Source: Spyradosoma sp004558035
GTDB lineage: Bacteria > Verrucomicrobiota > Verrucomicrobiia > Opitutales > UBA953
NCBI RefSeq assembly: GCF_050314555.1
Contig: NZ_JBNPNH010000001.1
Coordinates: 372,001-436,000, forward strand
Direction of reading: 5' to 3'
DNA length: 64,000 nt
Positions 8,849 to 16,689 of this stretch are shown piece by piece; the stretch's first letter is position 1, and every line of letters begins with the position of its first letter. The notes below the pieces were generated by a model, which had not been told where the DNA came from, did no database searches, and saw nothing but the letters and a program-made list of their open reading frames with translations. The position numbers were made by a program, and so were the translations under genes.

Positions 8849-8915
8849 AACCACGGATGAACACGAATCTCCACGAATTTTTCTCATTCGTGCGAATTCG
8901 TGAAAATTCGTGGTT
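8849..8915. mobile_element. 67 bp MITE-like palindrome with GxxExxY-element ends
   Basis: The left end AACCACGGATGAACACGAA (8849-8867) differs at one base from the 19 bp terminal repeat of the GxxExxY element at 48347. The right end closes with TTCGTGGTT (8907-8915). Inside are further inverted CACGAAT/ATTCGTG words, so the whole unit can fold on itself. It carries no gene and sits between aroC and the next gene, like a non-autonomous derivative. Confidence 0.7.
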
Positions 8916-8928
8916 CCTTTAAAATTTT

Positions 8929-9696
8929 ATGTCAACGAATGCTTATCTTTTTCTGGGGACGCCGGGGTGCGGCAGACGCGCGATCATCGCCGATCTCGTC
9001 CGCGACGGCCTCGAAGGCGACACCACGCTCTACGTCGCCGAACCCGAACGCGCCGCCGAGGCCGAAAAGCCCCTCGCCGACGTTCCCGCGCTCACGACGC
9101 GCTCGTGGAAATTCGACGACGACGGCGGGATCGACCTCGGCGAGCCGCACGACGCCGGCGACAACGTCGTCTTTCTGACCGACGGCGAGGACGATCCCGT
9201 CGATCAGGTCGAAGCCTTCGCCGCGCTCGCGAAGCGCCTCGGCTGGCACGTCGCGCGTGTCGTGACGATCGCGGACTGCGCGTTCGCGAGCGCCGTTCCC
9301 GCGAGCGCCGAGTGGTTCGCCGCGTGCATTCATTTTTCGGATACGATTCTGCTGACGAACCGCGAGGGCGTCTCCAACAAATGGATCAACGAGTTCAAGG
9401 AGCCCAGCGTCAAGGCGTGCTTCCCGTGCACGTTCGAGCTCGTGAAGAAGCACCGCGTCGAAAATCCCGCGCGCGTGCTCGCGGACTCGCCGCGCCGCAT
9501 GACGATGATCTTCGACGAGCAGGACCCGATCGACGACCTCGAATTCGACGAGGACAACCTGCCCGAAGAGCCGTTCGACCTCGTCTCCGCGCCCGATCCG
9601 TATTTCGAGACGACGGATTCCGGCGCGCGCAAGATCGTGATTCCGCGTACGGGCGAGCTGCTCGACGCCTACGACCGCCTCCGCGGGAACGCCTGA
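8929..9696 (+). CDS. CobW/YjiA-like P-loop protein with degenerate Walker A
   Basis: A soluble 255-residue protein. The N-terminus reads YLFLGTPGCGRRAIIADL, the position of a P-loop, but the GKT/S lysine is replaced (GTPGCGRR at about 10-17). Further on, the segment around IADCAFAS and AACIHFSDTILLTNREGVS resembles the CobW/YjiA GTPase layout, in which a metal or GTP-binding protein reports an interface aspartate and a TN/NK-like base-recognition site. An acidic region (about 190-215) follows. Function is unknown. A GTPase-derived regulator or metallochaperone relative is the best guess, and nucleotide binding is doubtful. It precedes menA by 13 bp and may share its transcript. Confidence 0.5.
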   Translation: MSTNAYLFLGTPGCGRRAIIADLVRDGLEGDTTLYVAEPERAAEAEKPLADVPALTTRSWKFDDDGGIDLGEPHDAGDNVVFLTDGEDDPVDQVEAFAALAKRLGWHVARVVTIADCAFASAVPASAEWFAACIHFSDTILLTNREGVSNKWINEFKEPSVKACFPCTFELVKKHRVENPARVLADSPRRMTMIFDEQDPIDDLEFDEDNLPEEPFDLVSAPDPYFETTDSGARKIVIPRTGELLDAYDRLRGNA

Positions 9697-9709
9697 ACCT
9701 TCCGCCGCC

Positions 9710-10606
9710 ATGACCACCGCCATAGCGCTCTTTCTTGCCGCGCGCCCGCGCACGCTTCCCGCCGCGCTCGCGCCCGTGCTGCTCGGTTCCGCCTGCGCCG
9801 CCGTCACGGGGAAATTCTCGCCCGTTCCCGCGCTGTGCGCCGCGCTCTTCGCGCTCTTCGCGCAGATCGCGAGCAACCTCGCCAACGACTACGGCGACTT
9901 CAAGAAAGGCGCGGACGGCGCCGACCGGCTCGGCCCCGAGCGCGCGACGGCGCAGGGCTGGCTTTCGCCGAAACAGACGCTGACCGCCGCGCTCGTCTCG
10001 GTCTTCGTCGCGGTCGCGTTCGGACTCGCGCTGATCGAGTTCGGCGGGCCGTGGATGCTCCTCGTCGGCGCGCTGAGCGTCGTCGCCTGCCTCGCGTACT
10101 CGCTCGGGCCGTTTCCGCTGGCGTATCACGGGTTGGGCGACGTCTTCGTCGTCACGTTCTTCGGGCTGGTCGCGGTCGCGTTCACGACGTGGACGCAGGC
10201 GCTGGCGTTCCCGCCGTTCATGTGGGTCGTCGCGCTCGCGTGCGGGCTCGGCGCGGACAACATTCTGCTCGTCAACAACCTGCGCGACCGCAGGACGGAC
10301 GCGCGCGCGGGCAAGCGCACGACGGTCGTCCGCTTCGGCGAAGGCTTCGCCGTCGGGCTCTACAAATTCAATCTCGTCTTCGTCTTTCTCTCGCCGCTGA
10401 TTCTCCGCTTCGCGTTCGGCATGGACGCGCTCTGCGTGCTGCTGCCGATGGTCGTGCTGCCGTGGTTCATGGCTCCGATCCTGAAGACGCTGCGCACGTA
10501 CGAAGATCCGCGCGAGCTGAATCCGCTGCTGGGCAAGACCGCCGGCGCGCTGCTCGTCTACGCGCTGACGCAGAGTCTCGGCCTCTTCATCCAGGCCGCC
10601 GCCTGA
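9710..10606 (+). CDS. menA: 1,4-dihydroxy-2-naphthoate polyprenyltransferase
   Basis: An integral membrane UbiA-superfamily prenyltransferase of 298 residues that joins a polyprenyl chain to 1,4-dihydroxy-2-naphthoate to form demethylmenaquinone. The first Asp-rich motif is NDYGDFKKGAD (about 59-69) and the second is NNLRDRRTD (about 187-195), with eight to nine hydrophobic helices. These motifs separate MenA from UbiA and heme O synthases. The methyltransferase for the next step (menG) is in the same window at 50707. Together they indicate menaquinone-based electron transport. Confidence 0.9.
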   Translation: MTTAIALFLAARPRTLPAALAPVLLGSACAAVTGKFSPVPALCAALFALFAQIASNLANDYGDFKKGADGADRLGPERATAQGWLSPKQTLTAALVSVFVAVAFGLALIEFGGPWMLLVGALSVVACLAYSLGPFPLAYHGLGDVFVVTFFGLVAVAFTTWTQALAFPPFMWVVALACGLGADNILLVNNLRDRRTDARAGKRTTVVRFGEGFAVGLYKFNLVFVFLSPLILRFAFGMDALCVLLPMVVLPWFMAPILKTLRTYEDPRELNPLLGKTAGALLVYALTQSLGLFIQAAA

Positions 10607-10692
10607 CCCCGCGGCCCTCCCGCGCGCGTCATTTATCTCTCGCAAAATCCGGACGAACGGAGGAAAATCCGCCGCAAACCACCGAAACCGCC

Positions 10693-11115
10693 ATGCAGCA
10701 AGACATACGTTGGATTCAGCGATACGACAGTTTTTCCCGAGCCTGCTCCCGCATTCTGGAGATCACGGAGTCGGGGAAGACGCCTTCGCAGCTGTCCGAG
10801 CTCGAACAGGAGGGGCTGATTCAGCGCTTCGAATACACCTTCGAACTCGCGTGGAAGACCCTTCAGGATCTGCTGCGGGAACGCGGCTACGCGGACTTCG
10901 TGCCCGGGCCGAACGGCGTGCTGAAAAAAGCGTTCGAAGTCGGGCTCATCTCCGATCACGACCTTTGGCGCAGAACGGCGAAGGCCCGGACTTCCACCGC
11001 CCACACCTACAACGCGGAAGACGCGCTCGCCGTGGTGAACGGGATCTTCGCCGAATACTCCGTCGCTCTGAAGGCTCTTCGGGAGACCCTGGCGACCGAA
11101 ACGCGGAGGAGCTGA
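10693..11115 (+). CDS. HI0074-type nucleotidyltransferase substrate-binding protein (HEPN-like)
   Basis: A 140-residue all-helical protein of the HI0074 / nucleotidyltransferase substrate-binding (HEPN-related) family. Typical features are RWIQRYDSFSRA near the start, the central FEYTFELAWKTLQDLL, and the late RTSTAHTYN segment. The start is the ATG at 10693. The next gene, 4 bp downstream, encodes the minimal nucleotidyltransferase partner, which is the standard order of the HEPN/MNT toxin-antitoxin pair. By analogy the HEPN member is the toxin and the MNT enzyme neutralises it by nucleotidylation, but the canonical HEPN RxxxxH motif is not obvious here. Confidence 0.85.
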   Translation: MQQDIRWIQRYDSFSRACSRILEITESGKTPSQLSELEQEGLIQRFEYTFELAWKTLQDLLRERGYADFVPGPNGVLKKAFEVGLISDHDLWRRTAKARTSTAHTYNAEDALAVVNGIFAEYSVALKALRETLATETRRS

Positions 11116-11119
11116 CGCC

Positions 11120-11428
11120 GTGCCGTTCGGACTGAGCCCCGCCGTGATCGAGGAGATTCGCGGCGTATTCAGAAAACACGCGAACGTCGAACAGGCGATT
11201 CTTTTCGGCTCGCGCGCGAAGGGGAATTTTTCGGAAGGCTCGGACGTCGATCTCGCCCTCGTCGGGCAAGCCCCTTTTTCTTCGCGGGAGCTTTCCGACA
11301 TCGCGCTCCAGCTCGACGACCTCGGTCTGCTCTACAAAATCGACCTGATCGACCGCGCCGCCCACGCGGCGACGCCCTTGGGCGAGCATGTCGCCCGCGT
11401 CGGCAAAATCTTCTACGCGCGCGACTGA
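11120..11428 (+). CDS. Minimal nucleotidyltransferase (MNT) of a HEPN/MNT pair
   Basis: A 102-residue polymerase-beta-like nucleotidyltransferase. The active-site signature GSRAKGNFSEGSDVDLAL (30-47) carries the GS helix cap and the paired aspartates D42 and D44 for metal binding. Translation probably starts at the GTG at 11120, 4 bp after the HEPN-like gene. It contains no substrate domain of its own, which is supplied by the neighbour. Expected role: antitoxin that modifies its partner, or a stand-alone two-subunit nucleotidyltransferase. Confidence 0.87.
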   Translation: MPFGLSPAVIEEIRGVFRKHANVEQAILFGSRAKGNFSEGSDVDLALVGQAPFSSRELSDIALQLDDLGLLYKIDLIDRAAHAATPLGEHVARVGKIFYARD

Positions 11429-11457
11429 GGAAGCGCGGCCCTCCCGCGCGGGAGCGC

Positions 11458-12108
11458 TCAGCGGGGAGCGGAGGCGCGGAAGTTTTCGATTTCGGCGACG
11501 AGGGCGCGCGCGATCTCGAGCTTCGGCGCGCGCGCGAACGCTTTGCGGAAGCCGCCGTTCCCGAGCAGCACGACCGCGTTGTCGTCCGCCCCGAACGCGC
11601 CGACGTTCCCGCGCCCGACGAGGTTCGCGACAATCAGGTCGAGCCGCTTTTCGCGCAGCTTCTTCAGCGCGTAGTCCTCGACGTCGCGCGTCTCCGCCGC
11701 GAAGCCGACGACGGTCTGCCCCGGCGCCTTCTCCGCGGCGAGCGTCTTCAGAATGTCCGTCACGGGCTCGAACTCGACGACCATGCCGCGGCCGTCCTTC
11801 TTGCGCTTCTGCGGCTCGTAATGCTTCGGGCGGAAATCGCAGACGGCGGCGGTCTTCACGAGCACGTCGCAGCGCGGGAACGCCTCGCGCGCGGCGGCGA
11901 GCATTTCCTCGCCGGTGACGACGGGCGTCACGCGCGCGCCCTCCGGCGGCGGGAGCGCGACGTTCGCGGAGACGATCTCGACGTCCCAGCCGCGTTCCCG
12001 CGCGGCGGCGGCGATCGCGTAGCCCATTTTTCCCGTGGACGGGTTGGAGATGTAGCGCACAGGATCGAAAAATTCGCGCGTGGCGCCGGCGGTTATCAGC
12101 ATTTTCAT
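11458..12108 (-). CDS. coaB: Phosphopantothenate--cysteine ligase (stand-alone CoaB)
   Basis: Joins cysteine to 4'-phosphopantothenate in coenzyme A synthesis. The 216 residues correspond to the DFP/CoaB domain only: the nucleotide-binding start MKMLITAGATREFFDPVRYISN, the NPSTGKMGYAIA segment (22-33), AAVCDFRP (88-94) and the lysine-rich lid KRKKDGRG. Most bacteria carry CoaB fused behind the flavoprotein CoaC, but here no CoaC domain precedes the start. The frame is open upstream to 12372, yet that part encodes the reverse of another gene. A separate coaC should exist elsewhere in the genome. Confidence 0.85.
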   Translation of the reverse strand: MKMLITAGATREFFDPVRYISNPSTGKMGYAIAAAARERGWDVEIVSANVALPPPEGARVTPVVTGEEMLAAAREAFPRCDVLVKTAAVCDFRPKHYEPQKRKKDGRGMVVEFEPVTDILKTLAAEKAPGQTVVGFAAETRDVEDYALKKLREKRLDLIVANLVGRGNVGAFGADDNAVVLLGNGGFRKAFARAPKLEIARALVAEIENFRASAPR

Positions 12109-12113
12109 GGTTT

Positions 12114-12398
12114 TCAGTCTCCTCCGAAGATGTTCCAGGCCCAGAGGCTTTCGTAAAGCAGCCAAAGAAAGAAAAGGTAAAGGGCGAAGATCGCGATTCT
12201 GCCGACCCAACGCCAGAAAAACGATTTCGGCGTGAAGTCGTCGGAAAACGGCGCGCCGAAAATCCAGCGCATCAGGCGTTCCCAGGCGGGCGGACGCGTC
12301 TCGCGCCACGCCTCCGGCAGGGCGAGCGTGACGCTCGAATCGTACCTGCGGGCGAGCCGGCGGCAGATCCACGTGAAGACGCTGCGGAAAAGGTTCAC
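12114..12398 (-). CDS. Small membrane protein of unknown function
   Basis: A 94-residue protein with a basic N-terminus (MNLFRSVFTWICRRLARR), a soluble middle and one strong hydrophobic helix near the C-terminus (VGRIAIFALYLFFLWLLYESLW). I do not recognise a family. It ends 5 bp before the coaB start on the same strand, and the preceding secreted-protein gene ends 20 bp upstream, so it could be the middle gene of a transcript. The composition looks protein-like and not like an antisense shadow, but support is limited to that and to its tight spacing. Confidence 0.55.
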   Translation of the reverse strand: MNLFRSVFTWICRRLARRYDSSVTLALPEAWRETRPPAWERLMRWIFGAPFSDDFTPKSFFWRWVGRIAIFALYLFFLWLLYESLWAWNIFGGD

Positions 12399-12417
12399 GG
12401 CCGTTTCGCGGGAACGT

Positions 12418-13320
12418 TCACTGAGAGCACCAGAGGCGGATCGCCTCCTTCGCGTACTCCGCCCAGATCGACTCCTTGTCGAGCGCGATCATCTCCTCGT
12501 AGATCTTCCACAGCTTCGCGCGGTCGTAGCCGGCGCGGCGCAGGCGCCCGGAGCACGCGGCGTAGATCTCCTGCTTCTGCCGCGGCGTGTAGCGCTCGCC
12601 GGCGGTCAGCTCCTTCAGCTTCGCGAGCGTCTCCTCGACGGAGAGCAGGCGCTTTTCCGGCTTCTTGTCGTCGAAGCTCGTGTCGTCCACGAGCAGCTTG
12701 AAGACGTCGAAGACGGCGCGCGCGGAGAGCGGCTCCTTCAGCTCGGGATCGTTCTCGCGGATGATCTTTTCCGTGTCCGGCGGCGGGAAGACGCCCTCGA
12801 TCGCGGCGGCCTCGCCGTAGAGCTTCGCCTTTTCGCGGCCCTTCGCGCGCTCCGCCTTCTGCAGAATCGCGCGCTGCTTCTTGTAGAGCTCGAACTTCTC
12901 CTTCATCAGCGCGACGACCTTGTCCGCCGGCTGCAGCAGCTCGTCGCCGCAGATCACGTAATAATCCGCGCCCGCGGACGACTGCAGCACGAGCGCGGGA
13001 ACGCTGCGCACGCGCTTCGTGCGCCGGAAGCCCTTGCCCTTTTCCTCGGCGGTCTTCCTGTCCTTTTCGCTCGGGCGCTGGTAGAGCGGAATCGCGACGA
13101 GATTCGCGTTCCCGCAGGCGCTCTTCACCTTCGGATTCTTCCAGAGATCGCCGAGCAGGCGCGGCCCGACCTTCTCCCAGTCCGGCCCGTAGAGGAAGAC
13201 GACGACGCCGTCCGCCGGGTTGCCCTTCATCGCCTGTTCGTAGGTCTTTTTCTCCGAACCGGCGAAGAGCGTTCCCGCGAAGGCGAGCAGAAGCAGCGCG
13301 AAACGTAATGTCTTTTTCAT
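12418..13320 (-). CDS. Secreted thioredoxin-fold-like protein, unknown function
   Basis: 300 residues with a clear signal peptide (MKKTLRFALLLLAFAGTLFA, cleavage about 20/21). The mature start GVVVFLYGPDWEKVGPRLLGDLW followed by LVAIPLYQRP and VPALVL resembles a thioredoxin-like fold. The CxxC that would follow the YGxDW loop is missing, so disulfide chemistry is unlikely. The middle is Lys/Glu-rich and probably helical. Its start lies 12 bp after the stop of the secreted protease-like gene upstream on the same strand, so the two periplasmic proteins are likely co-expressed. Confidence 0.75.
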   Translation of the reverse strand: MKKTLRFALLLLAFAGTLFAGSEKKTYEQAMKGNPADGVVVFLYGPDWEKVGPRLLGDLWKNPKVKSACGNANLVAIPLYQRPSEKDRKTAEEKGKGFRRTKRVRSVPALVLQSSAGADYYVICGDELLQPADKVVALMKEKFELYKKQRAILQKAERAKGREKAKLYGEAAAIEGVFPPPDTEKIIRENDPELKEPLSARAVFDVFKLLVDDTSFDDKKPEKRLLSVEETLAKLKELTAGERYTPRQKQEIYAACSGRLRRAGYDRAKLWKIYEEMIALDKESIWAEYAKEAIRLWCSQ

Positions 13321-13332
13321 GACGAAATCTCC

Positions 13333-14967
13333 TCAGTCCTCCTTGTTGCGCGAATTGCCCGACGCCCAGTCCGAAAAAATCTTCTCGTAGTCGGGGTTGC
13401 CCTTGAAGGCGCGCTTCCCGCTCTCGACGAACTTCTTCTTGCCGTCGGCGGAAAGATGCGCGCACTGCGCCTCCCAGAAGCTTTCCATGTCCCAGGTCGC
13501 CGGTCCCTTGCTCTTGAACGCGGCGAAACAGGCGTCGAAGAGCTTGAGCTTCTCCTCGTCCGTCTTCGTCTCCGCCAGGAGCTGCGGATAGACGAACGTC
13601 CGGAGGCCCGTCGCGCAGACTTCCGGATATTTTCCCGCGAACGCGGCGATGAACTTGTCGTGCGTCTGGAGCCAGAACTTCCTGTTCGCCTTCTGCGACT
13701 TCGCGTACCCGCAGGCGTCGCGCCAGACGAGATAGTTCAGCGGCTGCGCGGCGAGCGCCTGCGAATAGAGCGCGGACGCGGCGGCGCGGTTCTTCCCCGT
13801 CTCCGCGAAAAAGCGCGCGAGCGCCGCCTTGCGGAAGGAGTCCGGCGTCTTCTTCGCGTCAGAAAAAAGATCCTGCGTCAGGAAGATGAACGTCCACCCG
13901 CCGCCGTCGAGCAGCCGCCAATGCAGATCGCGCCGATGGGAGACGGAATTGTTGTCGCGCCACCGCCCGTTCACGCGCACGGCGAACGCGCAGTGCCCCG
14001 GCTCGCCCATCGTCAGCGCGGGAACGCCGTTGGAGACCGCTCCCGAGACGCCGTAGTGCGAAATGCCGCCGCAGACGGCGCCGACCTCGAGCGACATGGC
14101 GGACATGTTCACTTCGCCCTTCTTCGTGCTGAAATGCCGGCGGAACGGCGCGTAGTAGTCGGGATTGTGCACGCTGTCGCCCGCCTTGTTCCAAAGTCGG
14201 TAGTCGAGCTGGTGGATGTCGTAGGCGCTCGCGTAGCCCTCCTCCGTGAGCTTCACGTTGTCGCGCGCCCAGCGCATCGAATACTCGTTCCCGAAATCGT
14301 TGTCGCCCTTCCAGCCGCAGACGATGCGCATGTCCCAGTAGTCCAGCTCGTCGAACACGGCGTTGAGCTTGCCCGCGCGCCAGCTCTCCGCGAAGAAGCG
14401 GTAGCGCTTCACCGCGCGCGCGGGATTGTCGAGCGACCAGCCGTTCCGCGAAAACTCGGCGGCGGTCGCCGTCGCGATCTTCCGCAGCGTCGGGTCGTTG
14501 ACCATCTTCTTGTCCTTCGCCGCGATCGCCAACAGCATGTCCAGAAACTTGTCCGCGTTCGTCGGCGTTCCCGTGTAGAGGTAACCGTCGAGCCACTTCT
14601 CGTCCGAAAGAAACTGAAAGAACGTCCGCCGCACGTCGAGCTTCTGGATCCGCTCGACCACGGCGTCCGCGCCCGCCGCGTTCATGAAGCGCCAGCGCGC
14701 AAGCGCGAGACGGTTCTTCGGCGACTTCAGAAACGCGTCCGTCTCCTTCGCGTCCTTCGCCTTGTCCGCCGGAAGCGCCGAGACGATCTTCGAGGCGAGC
14801 CCACGCATCACGAACTTCGCGTCGAGCCACTCGCGCCCCGTCTGGCTCTCCCCATTCAGCTCCGGATCGATCTTAATCTCGTCCGCCGACGACGGAACAA
14901 CCGCGCAGACGGACAGCAGCGCCGCGCAGACGAAAAATTTTCCGACAACGAGATATCTCAAAATCAT
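13333..14967 (-). CDS. Secreted transglutaminase/papain-like Cys-His protein
   Basis: 544 residues with a signal peptide (about 1-28, VCAVVPSSA/DE). The region 290-345 has the order of a cysteine-hydrolase triad: Cys299 in GAVCGGISHYG, His325 in GEPGHCAFAV, and Asp338 or Asn339 in RWRDNN. This is the arrangement of transglutaminase-like and papain-like enzymes. The rest is helical and may form repeats (about 360-540). The substrate is unknown; a periplasmic or extracellular protein-processing role is inferred. It is first in a minus-strand cluster with the thioredoxin-fold protein. Hairpin island B lies upstream of its start. Confidence 0.7.
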   Translation of the reverse strand: MILRYLVVGKFFVCAALLSVCAVVPSSADEIKIDPELNGESQTGREWLDAKFVMRGLASKIVSALPADKAKDAKETDAFLKSPKNRLALARWRFMNAAGADAVVERIQKLDVRRTFFQFLSDEKWLDGYLYTGTPTNADKFLDMLLAIAAKDKKMVNDPTLRKIATATAAEFSRNGWSLDNPARAVKRYRFFAESWRAGKLNAVFDELDYWDMRIVCGWKGDNDFGNEYSMRWARDNVKLTEEGYASAYDIHQLDYRLWNKAGDSVHNPDYYAPFRRHFSTKKGEVNMSAMSLEVGAVCGGISHYGVSGAVSNGVPALTMGEPGHCAFAVRVNGRWRDNNSVSHRRDLHWRLLDGGGWTFIFLTQDLFSDAKKTPDSFRKAALARFFAETGKNRAAASALYSQALAAQPLNYLVWRDACGYAKSQKANRKFWLQTHDKFIAAFAGKYPEVCATGLRTFVYPQLLAETKTDEEKLKLFDACFAAFKSKGPATWDMESFWEAQCAHLSADGKKKFVESGKRAFKGNPDYEKIFSDWASGNSRNKED

Positions 14968-15009
14968 GCCGCCATGCTAAGACGGAAAGCCGAAAACGGG
15001 AAGCGGGAA

Positions 15010-15232
15010 ATGACGGAGCAGACAATGGATAGGGGATAACGGATGATGGATAATCAGTAATTAATAGTGAATAATGAATAACGCCTTGCGTTCGGCTGCG
15101 CCGAGGAAAGCTTAAAAGCTGAAGAGCTTAAAAGTTGAAAAGAAAATTTTCCGTTAAGCTTTTAAGCTCTTAAGCTCTCCTGAACTCCTCGCGCTTCAGC
15201 GCGAATCAACCCTCAACCCTCAACCTTAAACA
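15010..15232. repeat. Hairpin island B
   Basis: Left part: GGATAAT/AATAATGAATAACG units (15025-15082). Centre: core TGCGTTCGGCTGCGCCGAGGA (15087-15107). Then come long inner arms GAAGAGCTTAAAAGTTGAAAAG against CTTTTAAGCTCTTAAGCTCTC. The right end is CAACCCTCAACCCTCAACC. No gene is supported. It separates the secreted-protein cluster from the phage-like gene at 15236. Confidence 0.7.
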
Positions 15233-15235
15233 TTC

Positions 15236-16054
15236 ATGCCGTCCATCATCTTAGGAAATCAGGAAAAAATCGTCGCGACCGTCACCTACAAGGACGTGCT
15301 CGGCGACGACTCCAGCGGAACCATCACCTATTCGCAGAAGGGCTCGCTCAAGACCGCCGTCGCGGAAGCGCCCGCGCTCGGCACCAAGTCCGAGCTCTTT
15401 CCCGACGACAAGATCATTCTGCTCAACCGCTCCTTCTCGACGTCCGGAAACGGCGAGCTCATCGACGTCACGCTCTCCTACGGCGTGAAGGAATCCCAGC
15501 AGCAGAGCTCCGAAAACGAAGACGTGAAGAGCTACTCGCTCAAAGTGAATCCTGCTTCGCTTTCCATGCTCCTGCACCCGAAGCTGAAGGACAAGAACGC
15601 CAAGACGGTCGCGAAGAAGCTTCTTTCCGGCTGGACGCCGGCGGATTCCGTCATCTTCAAGGAAAAGGAAGGGACGCTGATTCTCTCCAAGGCTTCAGCC
15701 GACGACGAAAGGGCGGTCCCCTTTCAGATCGTCATCGACAAATACGCGAAGGACGACAAGATCGTCGCCGCCGTTCTCGCCGGGAAAAAGACCTTCAAGG
15801 GAGCAACCTGCACCTACTCGCAGACGAGCTACAAGAACTCCATCTCCGGGCTCAACAACGGCGTCGGCGACAGCGACGCGCCGGACGGACCGAACCCCGG
15901 CGGCAAATGGATTTACTACGGCGCGGAGGCTTCAAAAACCGAAAACGACAACTACTGGAAGGTCACGAAGAATTGGAAAACCGTATCCGAAGCCGAGTTC
16001 GACGAATCCGTTTACAAAGGCGAAGAAAAATCAAGCGGAGGCGCGCTGAAATGA
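15236..16054 (+). CDS. Probable prophage structural protein, unknown function
   Basis: A 272-residue soluble protein without signal peptide or membrane segment. The N-terminal half is beta-rich (MPSIILGNQEKIVATVTYKDVLGD) and the C-terminus ends with WKTVSEAEFDESVYKGEEKSSGG. I do not recognise a family. Placement beside tail-like fragments at 16690-17943 and the low share of GGGAACG words inside it suggest that it is foreign, most likely a phage tail or head accessory protein. The ATG at 15236 directly follows island B. Confidence 0.55.
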   Translation: MPSIILGNQEKIVATVTYKDVLGDDSSGTITYSQKGSLKTAVAEAPALGTKSELFPDDKIILLNRSFSTSGNGELIDVTLSYGVKESQQQSSENEDVKSYSLKVNPASLSMLLHPKLKDKNAKTVAKKLLSGWTPADSVIFKEKEGTLILSKASADDERAVPFQIVIDKYAKDDKIVAAVLAGKKTFKGATCTYSQTSYKNSISGLNNGVGDSDAPDGPNPGGKWIYYGAEASKTENDNYWKVTKNWKTVSEAEFDESVYKGEEKSSGGALK

Positions 16055-16062
16055 GGACAGAT

Positions 16063-16437
16063 TCAATTATTTTTCGGACCAACCCTGGCGTGGCTGTGTG
16101 TAAAGGCTATTGATATGTCAGCCGCTGTTTCGCTGTTCACGAAACGGATTGTGAAATCGCAATAATTATCATTCACGAAATACCAATATCCGGGTTTGTT
16201 CGCCATGGATATGTCTTCAGCGACGAAAACGAACAAGTCGGCCGTCCAATCTGAACTATCAGACACGTAAACCGAGTATTCAGCTTCATGAAAACTTTGG
16301 ACTACTTTTATTCTCCCGTAAAGCTTTTTGGCCAATTCATGTTTTTTTTCGCTCGGAAGCGGTGGATGCGCTTCCGACTCCGGAACAGCGAACACGCCGA
16401 CGCAGAGCATGACAAGCAGAGAAACAATCTTTTTCAT
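16063..16437 (-). CDS. Small secreted protein, unknown function
   Basis: 124 residues with a signal peptide (MKKIVSLLVMLCVGVFAVPESEA, cleavage near 23). The mature protein is short, with aromatic residues (FHEAEYSVYVSDSSDWTADLFVFV, YWYFVNDNYCDF), and looks like a single small beta domain. No family is recognised. Base composition is more AT-rich than the surrounding core genes. It lies inside the accessory islet between two phage-like fragments and is convergent with the gene at 15236, with stops 8 bp apart. Confidence 0.6.
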   Translation of the reverse strand: MKKIVSLLVMLCVGVFAVPESEAHPPLPSEKKHELAKKLYGRIKVVQSFHEAEYSVYVSDSSDWTADLFVFVAEDISMANKPGYWYFVNDNYCDFTIRFVNSETAADISIAFTHSHARVGPKNN

Positions 16438-16489
16438 GAACCCCGTTTAATCCCCCGAACGATGAACAGGCAAGAAAAAAGACTGTTCA

Positions 16490-16680
16490 GGAGAGCTTAA
16501 GAGCTTAACGGAAAGTTGAGGAGTTGAGAGTTGAATCGGCGGCTTCGCCGCCTGTTGATTCGGCTCCGCCGAGGAAACTTTCCTCGCGCCGAAAGGCGCG
16601 AATCAACTCTCAACTTTCACCTCTCAACGTTCTTTTCAACTCTTAAACTCTTCAGCTTTTAAGCTTTTCCCTTCCACCCT
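16490..16680. repeat. Hairpin island C
   Basis: Outer arms: AAGAGCTTAACGGAAAGTTGAGG on the left against CTTTTCAACTCTTAAACTC and CAACTCTCAACTTTC on the right. The middle holds three stacked short palindromes, GGCGGCTTCGCCGCC, TCGGCTCCGCCGA and CGCGCCGAAAGGCGCG, which is the CGGCTTCGCCG core in repeated form. It ends just before the phage-like gene at 16690. Islands B and C thus bracket the segment 15236-16437. Confidence 0.7.
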
Positions 16681-16689
16681 ACGCCTTCC

